Source of the DNA: Altibacter sp.
GTDB lineage: Bacteria > Bacteroidota > Bacteroidia > Flavobacteriales > Flavobacteriaceae
Length of the DNA: 49,635 nucleotides
Reading direction: 5' to 3'
Assembly: GCF_019913785.1 (NCBI RefSeq)
Contig: NZ_JAIOHK010000065.1
Coordinates: 1-49,635 of the forward strand
The translations under genes and the position numbers were made by a program. The notes under the pieces were generated by a model. The model was not told the origin of the DNA. It worked only from the letters and a program-made list of their open reading frames with translations, and searched no databases. Shown piece by piece: positions 23,138 to 31,380 of this stretch (the stretch's first letter is position 1; the number at the start of each line of letters is the position of its first letter).

Positions 23138-23818
23138 TTGAAAGCTTCACAAACTAATTTTAGCGTGCAATCCATTCCCAGCGTGATAGATGAATTGGCA
23201 CATTTAAAGCTGAAAACACTGCGGTCACAAATGAATCCACACTTTATTTTTAATGCCTTAAATGCGATCCAATATTTTATTACTTCCGAAAATAAAAAAT
23301 CGGCAGTGATCTACTTATCGGTTTTTAGTAAGCTAATTCGCCACTATTTAAACAATATCGAAAATGAAACCGTACGGCTTAACGATGAGTTTGCCATGCT
23401 CCAGGAGTATTTAAAGCTTCAAAAATTACGGTATACCCAGCAGTTCGATTATTCATTGGTTTACGAGGAGCATTTAAAAAATATGGACGCCACAATTCCT
23501 TCTTTTATTCTCCAATCACTGTTTGAAAATATAATTGAACACGCTATTTATAATCAATATCAAGATTATAAGGTGGTGACCGTCTTTTCAAAAGAAAAAA
23601 ATTCGGTCAAAGTGAAGATACAGTTTACCTACCATTGTATTCCAAATACCCGTCAAAAATACGTACCGGATTACCGAGAACAAATGGTGAAATGGCAGGA
23701 CCAAATTCGTTTGTTAAATCGGCTTAAAAATTACAATATCAAAAAAAAGGTTACTTTTAATAACAACTCCCGTGAAAAAGGTGGAATGATCTTGCTAAGC
23801 TTGCCTAATTTGCAGTAA
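23138..23818 (+). CDS. Soluble LytS-type histidine kinase fragment with degenerate ATPase part
   Basis: 226 residues from TTG 23138 (an upstream in-frame stop lies at 23020-23140 and no ATG is available; GTG 23165 is an alternative). The phosphoacceptor motif QMNPHFIFNALNAIQYFI (His35) and an N-box-like FENIIEHAI are present, as in the His_kinase family PF06580. It has no signal peptide, membrane segment or sensor domain, and the ATP-lid motif DNGxG of the neighbouring kinase is missing (the matching stretch reads FTYHCIPN). It therefore probably cannot bind ATP normally. It ends 3 bp before the full kinase gene, so both are made from one transcript. Confidence 0.75.
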   Translation: MKASQTNFSVQSIPSVIDELAHLKLKTLRSQMNPHFIFNALNAIQYFITSENKKSAVIYLSVFSKLIRHYLNNIENETVRLNDEFAMLQEYLKLQKLRYTQQFDYSLVYEEHLKNMDATIPSFILQSLFENIIEHAIYNQYQDYKVVTVFSKEKNSVKVKIQFTYHCIPNTRQKYVPDYREQMVKWQDQIRLLNRLKNYNIKKKVTFNNNSREKGGMILLSLPNLQ

Positions 23819-23821
23819 CAG

Positions 23822-25669
23822 ATGTCGAAACAAATAAGGGCCTTATTTTTTTTACTACTATTGGCCGGCGGAGTTGTTTTTCCAACTTCTGCACAAGACA
23901 CATCGCTGCGGAAAGGAGTAGAACTTCCTTTTACAATTTTTATCACCCAAGATCATACTATCACAATTGATAGCCTGCTTACAAAACAATTTTCCTTTAA
24001 CCCCAGAGAATCTCTTCAAAAAAAAACAACACCATCGGATATTTATTGGATAAAAGTTGATTTTAAAGATGAATTAGAAAGCTTACGGCAAGATAGTATT
24101 TGGTATTTAAGACATAGCAGTTTTGACCATGCTTCGATCTACTTTCTGGAAGACAATTCCATTTCAGAAAAAAAACGAGGCACCTTCGAATTCATCGATA
24201 TAAAGCCTTCAGTTTTATATTCGGCCGGTTTTGCATTTGACACCGCCTCGCTTATTCAAGGCAGATACCTCTATTTAAAAGTAAAACGCACTGTTTTTAT
24301 TGACAATCTAGCCCGTTGGAATATCACCTATGGCACAAAACTTCAGAATGATTTACTGGTAAGTTACTATTCGAACGACGATCTTGGCAAATTGGCTCCG
24401 GTCTATGGTTTTACCGGTATTTGCCTAGTGATGTTTATCCTCACACTCGCCTTTTTTCTTTATTCAAGACGATTGGAATTTCTATTCTATTCACTTTACG
24501 TATTGTTCCTCGTATTTTACCTTACTTCAGATATTTACCAACTACACGAAATTTTCTTTGGCCGTGTTGGTTTAATGAGCTACGGCTTTTTTCAAGCTTC
24601 CCAGATAATCATTAACCTTTTTTACATCCTATTCATAATGTACTATTTGGATTCGAAAAACGACTATCCAAAATTGCACAAGGCACTAAAACTCATTGTT
24701 TATATCTTGCTATTCTCGATTGTTTTGGAAGTCTATTTTGTGCTCTCCTCAAATTTTATGGCAAATATTAATCTCATGAATTTTGAACGGATCGTGATGA
24801 CGGTTTTTGGACTGGCGGGAATGGTCTATCTGCTCATAAAAACTAAGGACAAGTTGGGGTATTTTATTGTTATTGGTTCGTTCTTTTATATGGTAGGAGC
24901 GTTAGCCCTCTTATTCACACAGACTCGGATATACATGGTGTTGGGTTCCAGTCTCGAAATATTAATTTTTGCATGCGGTCTTACGTATAAGATTCAGCAG
25001 GAATACATAGAGAAACTCCGATTTCAGAAAGAATCCTTACTATTCGAAAACAAGGCATTACGTGCTCAAATGAACCCGCATTTTATTTTTAATTCCTTGA
25101 GTTCCATTCAGCATTTAATCATTTCCGGCAAAAAAGAAGCATCGATCAAATACTTAAACAAGTTCAGTCTTCTAATGAGAAATCTATTGGAAAGCTCCAT
25201 CGAAACGAACGTTATTTTAACCGAAGAAATCTCCTTGCTTGAAAAGTATTTAGAATTGGAAGCACTTCGGTTTAATAAATCCTTTCAATATAATATAAGC
25301 GTCGCCGTAGGGTTAGATCCGGATGCTGTAGAAGTACCCGCATTAATCGTGCAGCCCTTTGTAGAAAATGCAATTCTTCACGGTCTATTAAAGAAAAGTG
25401 AAGGTGAGAAGTTGCTATATATTCGCTTCAGAAAAGAAGATCATTTTATTATTTGTGAAATAGAAGACAATGGCATTGGAAGGCAAGCTTCTGAAGCCTT
25501 AGAATCTGAATTAAAAAATTCTAAGAAATCCCGAGGTATCGAAGTCACCGAAAAACGCTTGCAGATGGTCAACAAATCTGAAGATGTTTTCTTTCAAATA
25601 ATTGATAAAACCGACGCGTTAGGTAAGGCTACCGGTACGCTTGTCATCATAAAAATAGGCACTGAATAA
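23822..25669 (+). CDS. 7TM-DISM sensor histidine kinase (LytS/PF06580 type)
   Basis: 615 residues. Signal peptide at 1-24, extracytoplasmic 7TMR-DISM sandwich domain (about 30-175; SDIYWIKVDFKD, WYLRHSSFDHASIYFL), seven membrane helices (about 190-395; GFTGICLVMFILTLAFFLYSRR onward), short coiled coil, then the kinase: QMNPHFIFNSLSSIQHLI with His420, N-box QPFVENAILHGL, G-box EDNGIGRQAS and a second glycine motif KSRGIEVTEKRL. It senses an unknown, probably carbohydrate-type or small ligand in the periplasm and phosphorylates the LytTR regulator 10 bp downstream. Confidence 0.93.
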   Translation: MSKQIRALFFLLLLAGGVVFPTSAQDTSLRKGVELPFTIFITQDHTITIDSLLTKQFSFNPRESLQKKTTPSDIYWIKVDFKDELESLRQDSIWYLRHSSFDHASIYFLEDNSISEKKRGTFEFIDIKPSVLYSAGFAFDTASLIQGRYLYLKVKRTVFIDNLARWNITYGTKLQNDLLVSYYSNDDLGKLAPVYGFTGICLVMFILTLAFFLYSRRLEFLFYSLYVLFLVFYLTSDIYQLHEIFFGRVGLMSYGFFQASQIIINLFYILFIMYYLDSKNDYPKLHKALKLIVYILLFSIVLEVYFVLSSNFMANINLMNFERIVMTVFGLAGMVYLLIKTKDKLGYFIVIGSFFYMVGALALLFTQTRIYMVLGSSLEILIFACGLTYKIQQEYIEKLRFQKESLLFENKALRAQMNPHFIFNSLSSIQHLIISGKKEASIKYLNKFSLLMRNLLESSIETNVILTEEISLLEKYLELEALRFNKSFQYNISVAVGLDPDAVEVPALIVQPFVENAILHGLLKKSEGEKLLYIRFRKEDHFIICEIEDNGIGRQASEALESELKNSKKSRGIEVTEKRLQMVNKSEDVFFQIIDKTDALGKATGTLVIIKIGTE

Positions 25670-25679
25670 ATAAGTTAGT

Positions 25680-26438
25680 ATGAATTTAAAAGCTATTATA
25701 GTAGACGATGAAAGTCACAGCAGGGAAACCTTAAAAAATTTAGTAGAAGAATTTTGTGAAGATGTTAATGTACTTGCCGCCGTTAGTTCGGTACAAGAGG
25801 CTCTGACTGCGATCCGGCAGTTAAAGCCGGATGTTGTATTTCTCGATATCGAATTGCAAACCGGAACCGGCTTCGATATTTTAGATCGGCTTGAAGTGAT
25901 TGATTTCGAAGTAATTTTCACGACTGCCTTCGAGCAATATGCCATAAGAGCGGTTAAGTTTAGCTCCCTGGATTATTTGCTGAAACCCATCGATTTGGAA
26001 GAACTGCAAAAGGCAGTTGAAAAGGCACGTAAAATTAAAGACCAGGCAGTGTACAACCAGCAATTGGAAGTGCTGCTTTTCAATTTAAAGCAAAAACAAC
26101 CCAGCCTTAATAAAATTTGTCTTTCCACAGCTGAAGGATTCGAATTTATTAGTGTCGATGAAATTCTTTATTGTAAAGCGGAGGGGTCTTACACCAGTTT
26201 CAAATTAAAAAACAACAACAATTTTTTAGTGAGTAAGCATTTAAAAGAATACGAAACTCTGTTGATTGATCAACAGTTTATGAGGGTTCACAATAGCTTT
26301 TTAATCAATTTAAAAGAAGTTAAAAAATACATCAAATCGGATGGTGGATATATTCTTATGAATAATGATGAGCCAGTTAGTATCTCAAGAAATAAAAAGG
26401 AGGTTTTTATAGAAGCAATGCAGCGAATCGCGAAATAA
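25680..26438 (+). CDS. LytTR-family response regulator
   Basis: 252 residues. Receiver domain at 1-120 with acidic pair Asp9-Asp10, phosphoacceptor Asp56 (VVFLDIELQTGTGFDIL), Thr in FTTAFEQYAIRAVKF and Lys in LLKPIDLEEL. A LytTR DNA-binding domain fills about 145-250 (GFEFISVDEILYCKAEGSYTSFKL; LIDQQFMRVHNSFLINLKEVKKYI). LytTR proteins bind direct repeats spaced by two helical turns. Gene order kinase fragment - full kinase - regulator with 3- and 10-bp gaps indicates one operon. Confidence 0.95.
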   Translation: MNLKAIIVDDESHSRETLKNLVEEFCEDVNVLAAVSSVQEALTAIRQLKPDVVFLDIELQTGTGFDILDRLEVIDFEVIFTTAFEQYAIRAVKFSSLDYLLKPIDLEELQKAVEKARKIKDQAVYNQQLEVLLFNLKQKQPSLNKICLSTAEGFEFISVDEILYCKAEGSYTSFKLKNNNNFLVSKHLKEYETLLIDQQFMRVHNSFLINLKEVKKYIKSDGGYILMNNDEPVSISRNKKEVFIEAMQRIAK

Positions 26439-26500
26439 AGTAAACAACTTTACAAGTTTTTACTATATTGCATACCCCAAACCCGCTTATTACTAAAAAA

Positions 26501-28903
26501 ATGAAGTACCTACTTACCTGCCTTTCCCTATTTATAGGACTTATTTGTTTTTCTCAGAATCAACAGGAAAAATACCAAAACGCACAAATTAATTATAGCA
26601 CTGTCGAGGACCTTCAGCAATTAAATGCCCTTGGAATTCCCATTGAACACGGCGTGCATAAAAAGGGCTTTTATATTATTTCCGACTTCTCTGTTTCGGA
26701 ATTGGAGAAAGCCCGTCAAGCAGGCTTTACGGTGAATGTCCTAATTGAGGATGCGAAGGAATATTTTCTTCAGCAAAACCAACAAAACAATCCCGTACCT
26801 GAAAACTTAGCCTGTAATGGTAACGGTACAGTCGACTATCAAACACCGGCCAACTTTGGCTCCGGCTCCATGGGTGGATATTTCACCTATCAGGAGATAC
26901 TAGATCAGTTAGATCTCATGAAAACCCTGTACCCCAATTTAATCACGGCCAAAGACAATATTAGCAACTTCGTGACCAATGGGCAGCCCGATCCCTCTAC
27001 TATACCGCCTATTGGGGGTAACGGAATAAAATGGGTAAAGATTAGCGACAACCCCGATATTAATACCGAAGGGGAACCGCAAATTTTATTTACCGCTATA
27101 CATCATGCCAGAGAACCCAATTCGGTGGCCCAGCTTATTTTTTATATGTGGTATCTGCTTGAAAATTACGATACGGACAGTGAAGTTCAGAACATTTTAA
27201 ACAATACCGAATTGTATTTCGTTCCCATAGTGAATCCAGACGGATACCTGTATAACGAAAAAACCGATCCCAACGGTGGCGGATTTTGGAGAAAGAATCG
27301 GTTTGGCGGACATGGTATAGACAACAATCGTAACTATAATTATTTTATTGATGGGAATCCGGCCAATGGCACCTGGGGCGGAGAAGGAACATCAAACGAT
27401 CCAACTAGCCAAGTATATTGTGGTACAGGCCCTTTTTCGGAAGTGGAAAATCAAGCGGTAAAATGGTTTGTTGAAAATCATGACTTTATCATGGCTTTTA
27501 ATAATCATTCGTCCGGTGATCTATTATTATATCCCTTTGGTTATACCGACAATGTGCCTACTCCCGATCATGATTTATTTCAAGGGGTCTCCGAAGAATT
27601 GGTGTCTCAAAATGGCTTTAACAATATTATATCATCCGAACTATACCCCGCAGCGGGTGCCAGTGATGACTTTATGTACGGTACCGTATTAACGCATAAC
27701 AGTATTTTTTCTTTTACGCCTGAAATTGGTCCCAGCTTTTGGCCTCCTTCAAATCAAATAATCCCCATTGCAAAGGGCATGATGTATCTCAATCTTACCG
27801 CGTCTAAAATGGTAAACAATTTTGCCACCGTAAAAGATACGGCCCCACAGTTTACAGGTGAAAATAATGTAGTGGACGCATCCTTCTCCATCAGAAGGTT
27901 AGGTGTTGTGGGCAGTGGCGATTTTACCGTTCGTGTCAATCCTATTTCAGCAAATATAACTACGGTGGGAAACCCCGTAAATTATACCGCCATGGATGTA
28001 TTGGATGAAGCGAATGGTGCAATTCAATACAGCTTGGCCAATGGCACCGTTGCCGGTGAACTAATAAATTACGAATTGGTGGTGAACAATGGAGATTATG
28101 ACGTGAGCACCATCTTGGTTACCAAATATGCCGGAAGCCTGCTTCCCGTTTTTGTAGATCCGGGAGATAGTGTTACCGATAACTTCGTAAACAATGGTTG
28201 GGGAACCACAACAACCACTTTTGTATCCCCTTCAAGCTCGATTACCGATTCACCAACAGGTGATTACCCAAATGGGGCCAACAAAACCATCACGCTCAGC
28301 AATCCGATAGATCTTAGCAATGCCATTGGTGCAGTTGCTACGTTTTATGCGAAATGGGAAATTGAAAATAACTTCGACTATGTTCAGTTTGAAGTGTCTA
28401 CCAATGGCGGAAGCACTTGGATTCCACAATGTGGAAACTACACCAATGCCGGAAGTTCAAATAATTCGCAGCCTACCGGTGAACCTTTATACGATGGTAT
28501 TCAGAGTGATTGGGTACTTGAAGAAATAAACCTAAGTGATTATTTAGGGGAATCTATTTTGGTGCGTTTTCAATTGCGATCGGACAACGGATTGACCATG
28601 GATGGTTTCTACTTTGACGATCTTACCATCAACATTGTTGACGACGGTAGTTTGGGAACTAACGATGCCACCGAAACGCCTTTTGGAATGTATCCAAATC
28701 CGGTGGAGGATGTCTTACATATTACTACTTCGTTAACCGATTATACCATAGAAATGTTTACGCTTCAAGGAAAGTTGGTGACCAAAAAAACAAATAATAC
28801 CGGTCCGCAATCCTTCGATTATAGCAATTATGCATCGGGAGTCTATATGGTAAAACTCACTTCAAAAAATGCATCACAGACCTTTAAGATTGTAAAGCTG
28901 TAA
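26501..28903 (+). CDS. Secreted M14 zinc carboxypeptidase with T9SS sorting domain
   Basis: 800 residues from ATG 26501 (MKYLLTCLSLFIGLICFSQ, a signal peptide); the open frame extends to a TTG at 26468 that would spoil it. Pro-region about 20-110. M14 domain with zinc ligands His202 and Glu205 (HHAREP), His336 (FNNHSSGD), NPDGYLY and DNNRNY substrate-binding segments, and catalytic Glu408 (TPEIGPSFWPP). After it come a beta-sandwich region with a WVLEEINLSDYLGESILVRFQLRSD segment (MAM- or CUB-like) and a T9SS type A domain (MYPNPVEDVLHI ... FKIVKL). It releases C-terminal residues from peptides outside the cell. Confidence 0.92.
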   Translation: MKYLLTCLSLFIGLICFSQNQQEKYQNAQINYSTVEDLQQLNALGIPIEHGVHKKGFYIISDFSVSELEKARQAGFTVNVLIEDAKEYFLQQNQQNNPVPENLACNGNGTVDYQTPANFGSGSMGGYFTYQEILDQLDLMKTLYPNLITAKDNISNFVTNGQPDPSTIPPIGGNGIKWVKISDNPDINTEGEPQILFTAIHHAREPNSVAQLIFYMWYLLENYDTDSEVQNILNNTELYFVPIVNPDGYLYNEKTDPNGGGFWRKNRFGGHGIDNNRNYNYFIDGNPANGTWGGEGTSNDPTSQVYCGTGPFSEVENQAVKWFVENHDFIMAFNNHSSGDLLLYPFGYTDNVPTPDHDLFQGVSEELVSQNGFNNIISSELYPAAGASDDFMYGTVLTHNSIFSFTPEIGPSFWPPSNQIIPIAKGMMYLNLTASKMVNNFATVKDTAPQFTGENNVVDASFSIRRLGVVGSGDFTVRVNPISANITTVGNPVNYTAMDVLDEANGAIQYSLANGTVAGELINYELVVNNGDYDVSTILVTKYAGSLLPVFVDPGDSVTDNFVNNGWGTTTTTFVSPSSSITDSPTGDYPNGANKTITLSNPIDLSNAIGAVATFYAKWEIENNFDYVQFEVSTNGGSTWIPQCGNYTNAGSSNNSQPTGEPLYDGIQSDWVLEEINLSDYLGESILVRFQLRSDNGLTMDGFYFDDLTINIVDDGSLGTNDATETPFGMYPNPVEDVLHITTSLTDYTIEMFTLQGKLVTKKTNNTGPQSFDYSNYASGVYMVKLTSKNASQTFKIVKL

Positions 28904-28926
28904 ACGTAAATTTCAACTAAAATATC

Positions 28927-28959
28927 AAGGAACAACTTTAGTAGGTTGTTCCTTTTTTT
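28927..28959 (+). terminator. Terminator of the carboxypeptidase gene
   Basis: Perfect 10-bp stem AAGGAACAAC/GTTGTTCCTT with an 8-base loop, followed by TTTTT. Confidence 0.88.
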
Positions 28960-28986
28960 ATTTCGGAAAAACTGAATTATTTTTCA

Positions 28987-28993
28987 TAATTTG
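28987..28993 (+). promoter_or_regulatory. Weak -7 box candidate for the acyl-CoA ligase
   Basis: TAATTTG, one T short of TAnnTTTG, 22 bp before the ATG at 29016, directly after a strong terminator, so a promoter must lie here. Confidence 0.35.
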
Positions 28994-29015
28994 CATAGCT
29001 ACAATTGTACAGATC

Positions 29016-30797
29016 ATGACAGAACCTAAAAGACTTTTCGACTTCCCTTATTACCAACTAGAAACCTATCCTCTTGAAAATGCTCTTGTGAGCAAAGTAA
29101 AAGGAGAATGGATAGGTACCTCGACCCAAGAATATATTAATAAAGCCAATGCGCTAAGCCGTGGTTTGATACGCTTAGGAGTACAACCCAATGATAAGGT
29201 GGCGATTATTTCGATGACCAACCGCACCGAATGGAATATTTGTGATATTGGTATTTTACAGACCGGCGCACAGGATGTGCCTATTTATCCCACCATCAGT
29301 GAAGAAGATTATGAATACGTATTAAATCACAGTGAATCGGTCTATTGTTTTGTTTCTTGTGCCGAAGTCTACGAAAAGATAGCGAAGATTAAAGACAACG
29401 TTCCTTCTTTGAAAGAAATCTATTCCTTCGAACAATTACCCAATTGTAAGAACTGGAGTGAAGTCCTTGAATTAGGGGAAGACAATAGCAATCAAAATGA
29501 AGTGGAAAGCCGAATGGCAGCTGTAAGTGAGAACGACCTGGCTACCTTAATATATACCTCAGGAACCACAGGCAGACCTAAAGGGGTCATGTTATCACAT
29601 AAAAACATCGCAAGTAATGCAACAGGTAGTGCCAAGCGACTACCCATTGAAATGGGAAAAACGAAGGCACTGAGTTTTTTACCGGTATGCCATATATATG
29701 AGCGTATGCTGTTGTATATGTATCAGTACTGCGGCGTTAGTAATTATTTTGCTGAAAGTTTAGAAACTATTAGTGATAATTTAAAGGAAGTAAAACCGGA
29801 AGTGATGACAGCTGTCCCGCGATTGCTGGAAAAGGTGTATGATAAAATCTATGCCAAAGGTGCCGATCTCACCGGAATTAAGAAAAAGCTCTTCTTCTGG
29901 GCCATTGATCTGGGCCTTAAATACGAACCCTACGGTCAAAATGGTTGGTGGTATGAATCCAAACTTAAAATTGCCCGAAAACTCATCTTTAGTAAGTGGC
30001 AGGAGGCTCTGGGTGGAAACCTACAAGCCATTGCTTCTGGAAGTGCGGCATTGCAACCCAGATTGGCACGTGTGTTCAATGCAGCCGATATTCCGGTGAT
30101 GGAAGGATATGGTTTAACCGAAACTTCTCCGGTAGTGACAGTAAATGATATGCGCAACGGAGGCTTCCGTATTGGAACCGTTGGAAAGGCCATAGAAAAT
30201 ACAGAAATCAAAATTGCAGAAGATGGCGAAATTTTAGTAAAAGGACCTCAGGTCATGCAAGGGTATTACAAAGATCCCGATAAGACTGCCGAAGTGATGA
30301 AGGACGGCTATTTTCATACAGGAGACATTGGGGAGATTGATGCCGATGGCTTTTTAAAGATTACCGACCGTAAAAAAGAAATGTTTAAGACCAGTGGTGG
30401 TAAGTATGTGGCTCCGCAGCTGCTAGAAAATGCGATGAAGCAATCGCGCTTTATCGAGCAGATAATGGTAGTGGGTGAAGGAGAGAAAATGCCGGCCGCT
30501 TTTATTCAACCTAACTGGGAGTTTATTTCGGAGTGGAACAAGCGAAAAAACAAAGGGCTTTCGGAAGACCCAAAAGTATTGGTGAACGACCCTATCCTAA
30601 TTGCGCGTATCCAAAAAGAAATAGATGTATTCAACGAGCGCTTCGGAAAGTGGGAAAAGATCAAAAAATTCGAATTGACTCCGGATATATGGAGTATCGA
30701 AAGTGGTCACCTCACCCCTACTATGAAGATGAAGCGGAAGGTGATTAAGGAGAAATATTTATCACTCTACAATAAGTTGTACGAACGAGAATCATAG
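29016..30797 (+). CDS. Long-chain fatty acid-CoA ligase (AMP-binding)
   Basis: 593 residues. Motifs of the acyl-adenylate-forming family: P-loop TLIYTSGTTGRPKGVMLSHKN, EGYGLTETSPVV, YFHTGDIGEIDADGFLKITDRKKEMFKTSGGKYVAPQ. It activates free fatty acids to acyl-CoA for beta-oxidation, whose genes follow directly after a terminator and the MarR gene. It matches the eukaryote-like long-chain synthetase subgroup (with KVYDKIYAKG and a helical insertion around 270-330). No signal peptide or membrane anchor; likely cytoplasmic or peripheral. Confidence 0.93.
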   Translation: MTEPKRLFDFPYYQLETYPLENALVSKVKGEWIGTSTQEYINKANALSRGLIRLGVQPNDKVAIISMTNRTEWNICDIGILQTGAQDVPIYPTISEEDYEYVLNHSESVYCFVSCAEVYEKIAKIKDNVPSLKEIYSFEQLPNCKNWSEVLELGEDNSNQNEVESRMAAVSENDLATLIYTSGTTGRPKGVMLSHKNIASNATGSAKRLPIEMGKTKALSFLPVCHIYERMLLYMYQYCGVSNYFAESLETISDNLKEVKPEVMTAVPRLLEKVYDKIYAKGADLTGIKKKLFFWAIDLGLKYEPYGQNGWWYESKLKIARKLIFSKWQEALGGNLQAIASGSAALQPRLARVFNAADIPVMEGYGLTETSPVVTVNDMRNGGFRIGTVGKAIENTEIKIAEDGEILVKGPQVMQGYYKDPDKTAEVMKDGYFHTGDIGEIDADGFLKITDRKKEMFKTSGGKYVAPQLLENAMKQSRFIEQIMVVGEGEKMPAAFIQPNWEFISEWNKRKNKGLSEDPKVLVNDPILIARIQKEIDVFNERFGKWEKIKKFELTPDIWSIESGHLTPTMKMKRKVIKEKYLSLYNKLYERES

Positions 30798-30828
30798 CCA
30801 AAGCCGAAACGAACTTATTATAAAAATG

Positions 30829-30856
30829 AACACTTCCGCTTGGAGGTGTTTTTTTT
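30829..30856 (+). terminator. Terminator of the acyl-CoA ligase gene
   Basis: 9-bp stem AACACTTCC/GGAGGTGTT (one G-U pair), loop GCTT, then TTTTTT. Confidence 0.85.
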
Positions 30857-30879
30857 AATATAAAATTAAGACTACTTGC

Positions 30880-30891
30880 TATGCATGCATA
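30880..30891. promoter_or_regulatory. 12-bp palindrome, candidate MarR operator
   Basis: TATGCATGCATA is a perfect dyad placed between a TTG (30876-30878) and the -7 box of the MarR gene, the place where an autorepressor would block RNA polymerase. Confidence 0.4.
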
Positions 30892-30902
30892 ATAAAAATT
30901 TG

Positions 30903-30910
30903 TATATTTG
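30903..30910 (+). promoter_or_regulatory. -7 box of the MarR/beta-oxidation operon
   Basis: TATATTTG matches TAnnTTTG. It contains the TTG at 30908 that would otherwise be read as a start codon, so translation must begin later, at ATG 30929. Confidence 0.6.
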
Positions 30911-30928
30911 AAGCTCCAAAGATCAGGT

Positions 30929-31375
30929 ATGAAGGAAAAAACAATCGACTATGTGCTACGCGCTACCTGGATGGGCGTGCAAAAAATGTACAATGAAGAA
31001 GCCGGTAAAAAAGGGAGCACTATGGCAACCGGTTTTGCCTTAATTAGTATTGATCCAGAAGAAGGTACGGCTTCTACGGCCCTCGGCCCTAAAATGGGTA
31101 TGGAAGCAACCAGTTTATCACGTACCTTAAAAACTATGGAAGAGAAAGGGTTGATAGAACGAAGACCTAATCCGTTAGACGGCCGCGGTGTGATTATTCA
31201 CCTAACCGATTTTGGGCGTGAAATGCGGGCATTTTCTAAAGGCGTAGTGGTTCAATTTGATGAGGCGGTCAAGCAGGCAATTTCAGAAGAGGACTTAAAA
31301 ACCTATAAGAAGGTGGCAAATACCATCTTGGATTTAATCAACAATAAAAAAATATATACCTCCGATAAAATATAA
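30929..31375 (+). CDS. MarR-family transcriptional regulator
   Basis: 148 residues from ATG 30929 (MKEKTIDYVLRATWMGVQKMYNEEA). The winged helix-turn-helix lies at about 45-110: LGPKMGMEATSLSRTLKTMEEKGLIERRPNPLDGRGVIIHLTDFG, with the wing D-x-R (PLDGRGV). Dimerisation helices flank it. It stands at the head of the 3-hydroxyacyl-CoA dehydrogenase, thiolase and acyl-CoA dehydrogenase genes, 5 bp before the first, so it probably represses them and itself until an acyl-CoA or fatty acid ligand binds; the ligand is inferred from context. Confidence 0.92.
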   Translation: MKEKTIDYVLRATWMGVQKMYNEEAGKKGSTMATGFALISIDPEEGTASTALGPKMGMEATSLSRTLKTMEEKGLIERRPNPLDGRGVIIHLTDFGREMRAFSKGVVVQFDEAVKQAISEEDLKTYKKVANTILDLINNKKIYTSDKI

Positions 31376-31380
31376 GAAAC

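Noticed and set aside
23138-23818. Short kinase as 5' part of the next gene split by a frameshift
   Set aside because: The downstream gene has its own start, signal peptide, sensor and complete kinase domain, and the short ORF has its own phosphoacceptor motif and C-terminus, so it is a separate gene.
29936-30211. Minus-strand ORF inside the acyl-CoA ligase gene
   Set aside because: Antisense to the adenylation motif EGYGLTETSP of the real gene; reverse-frame artefact.
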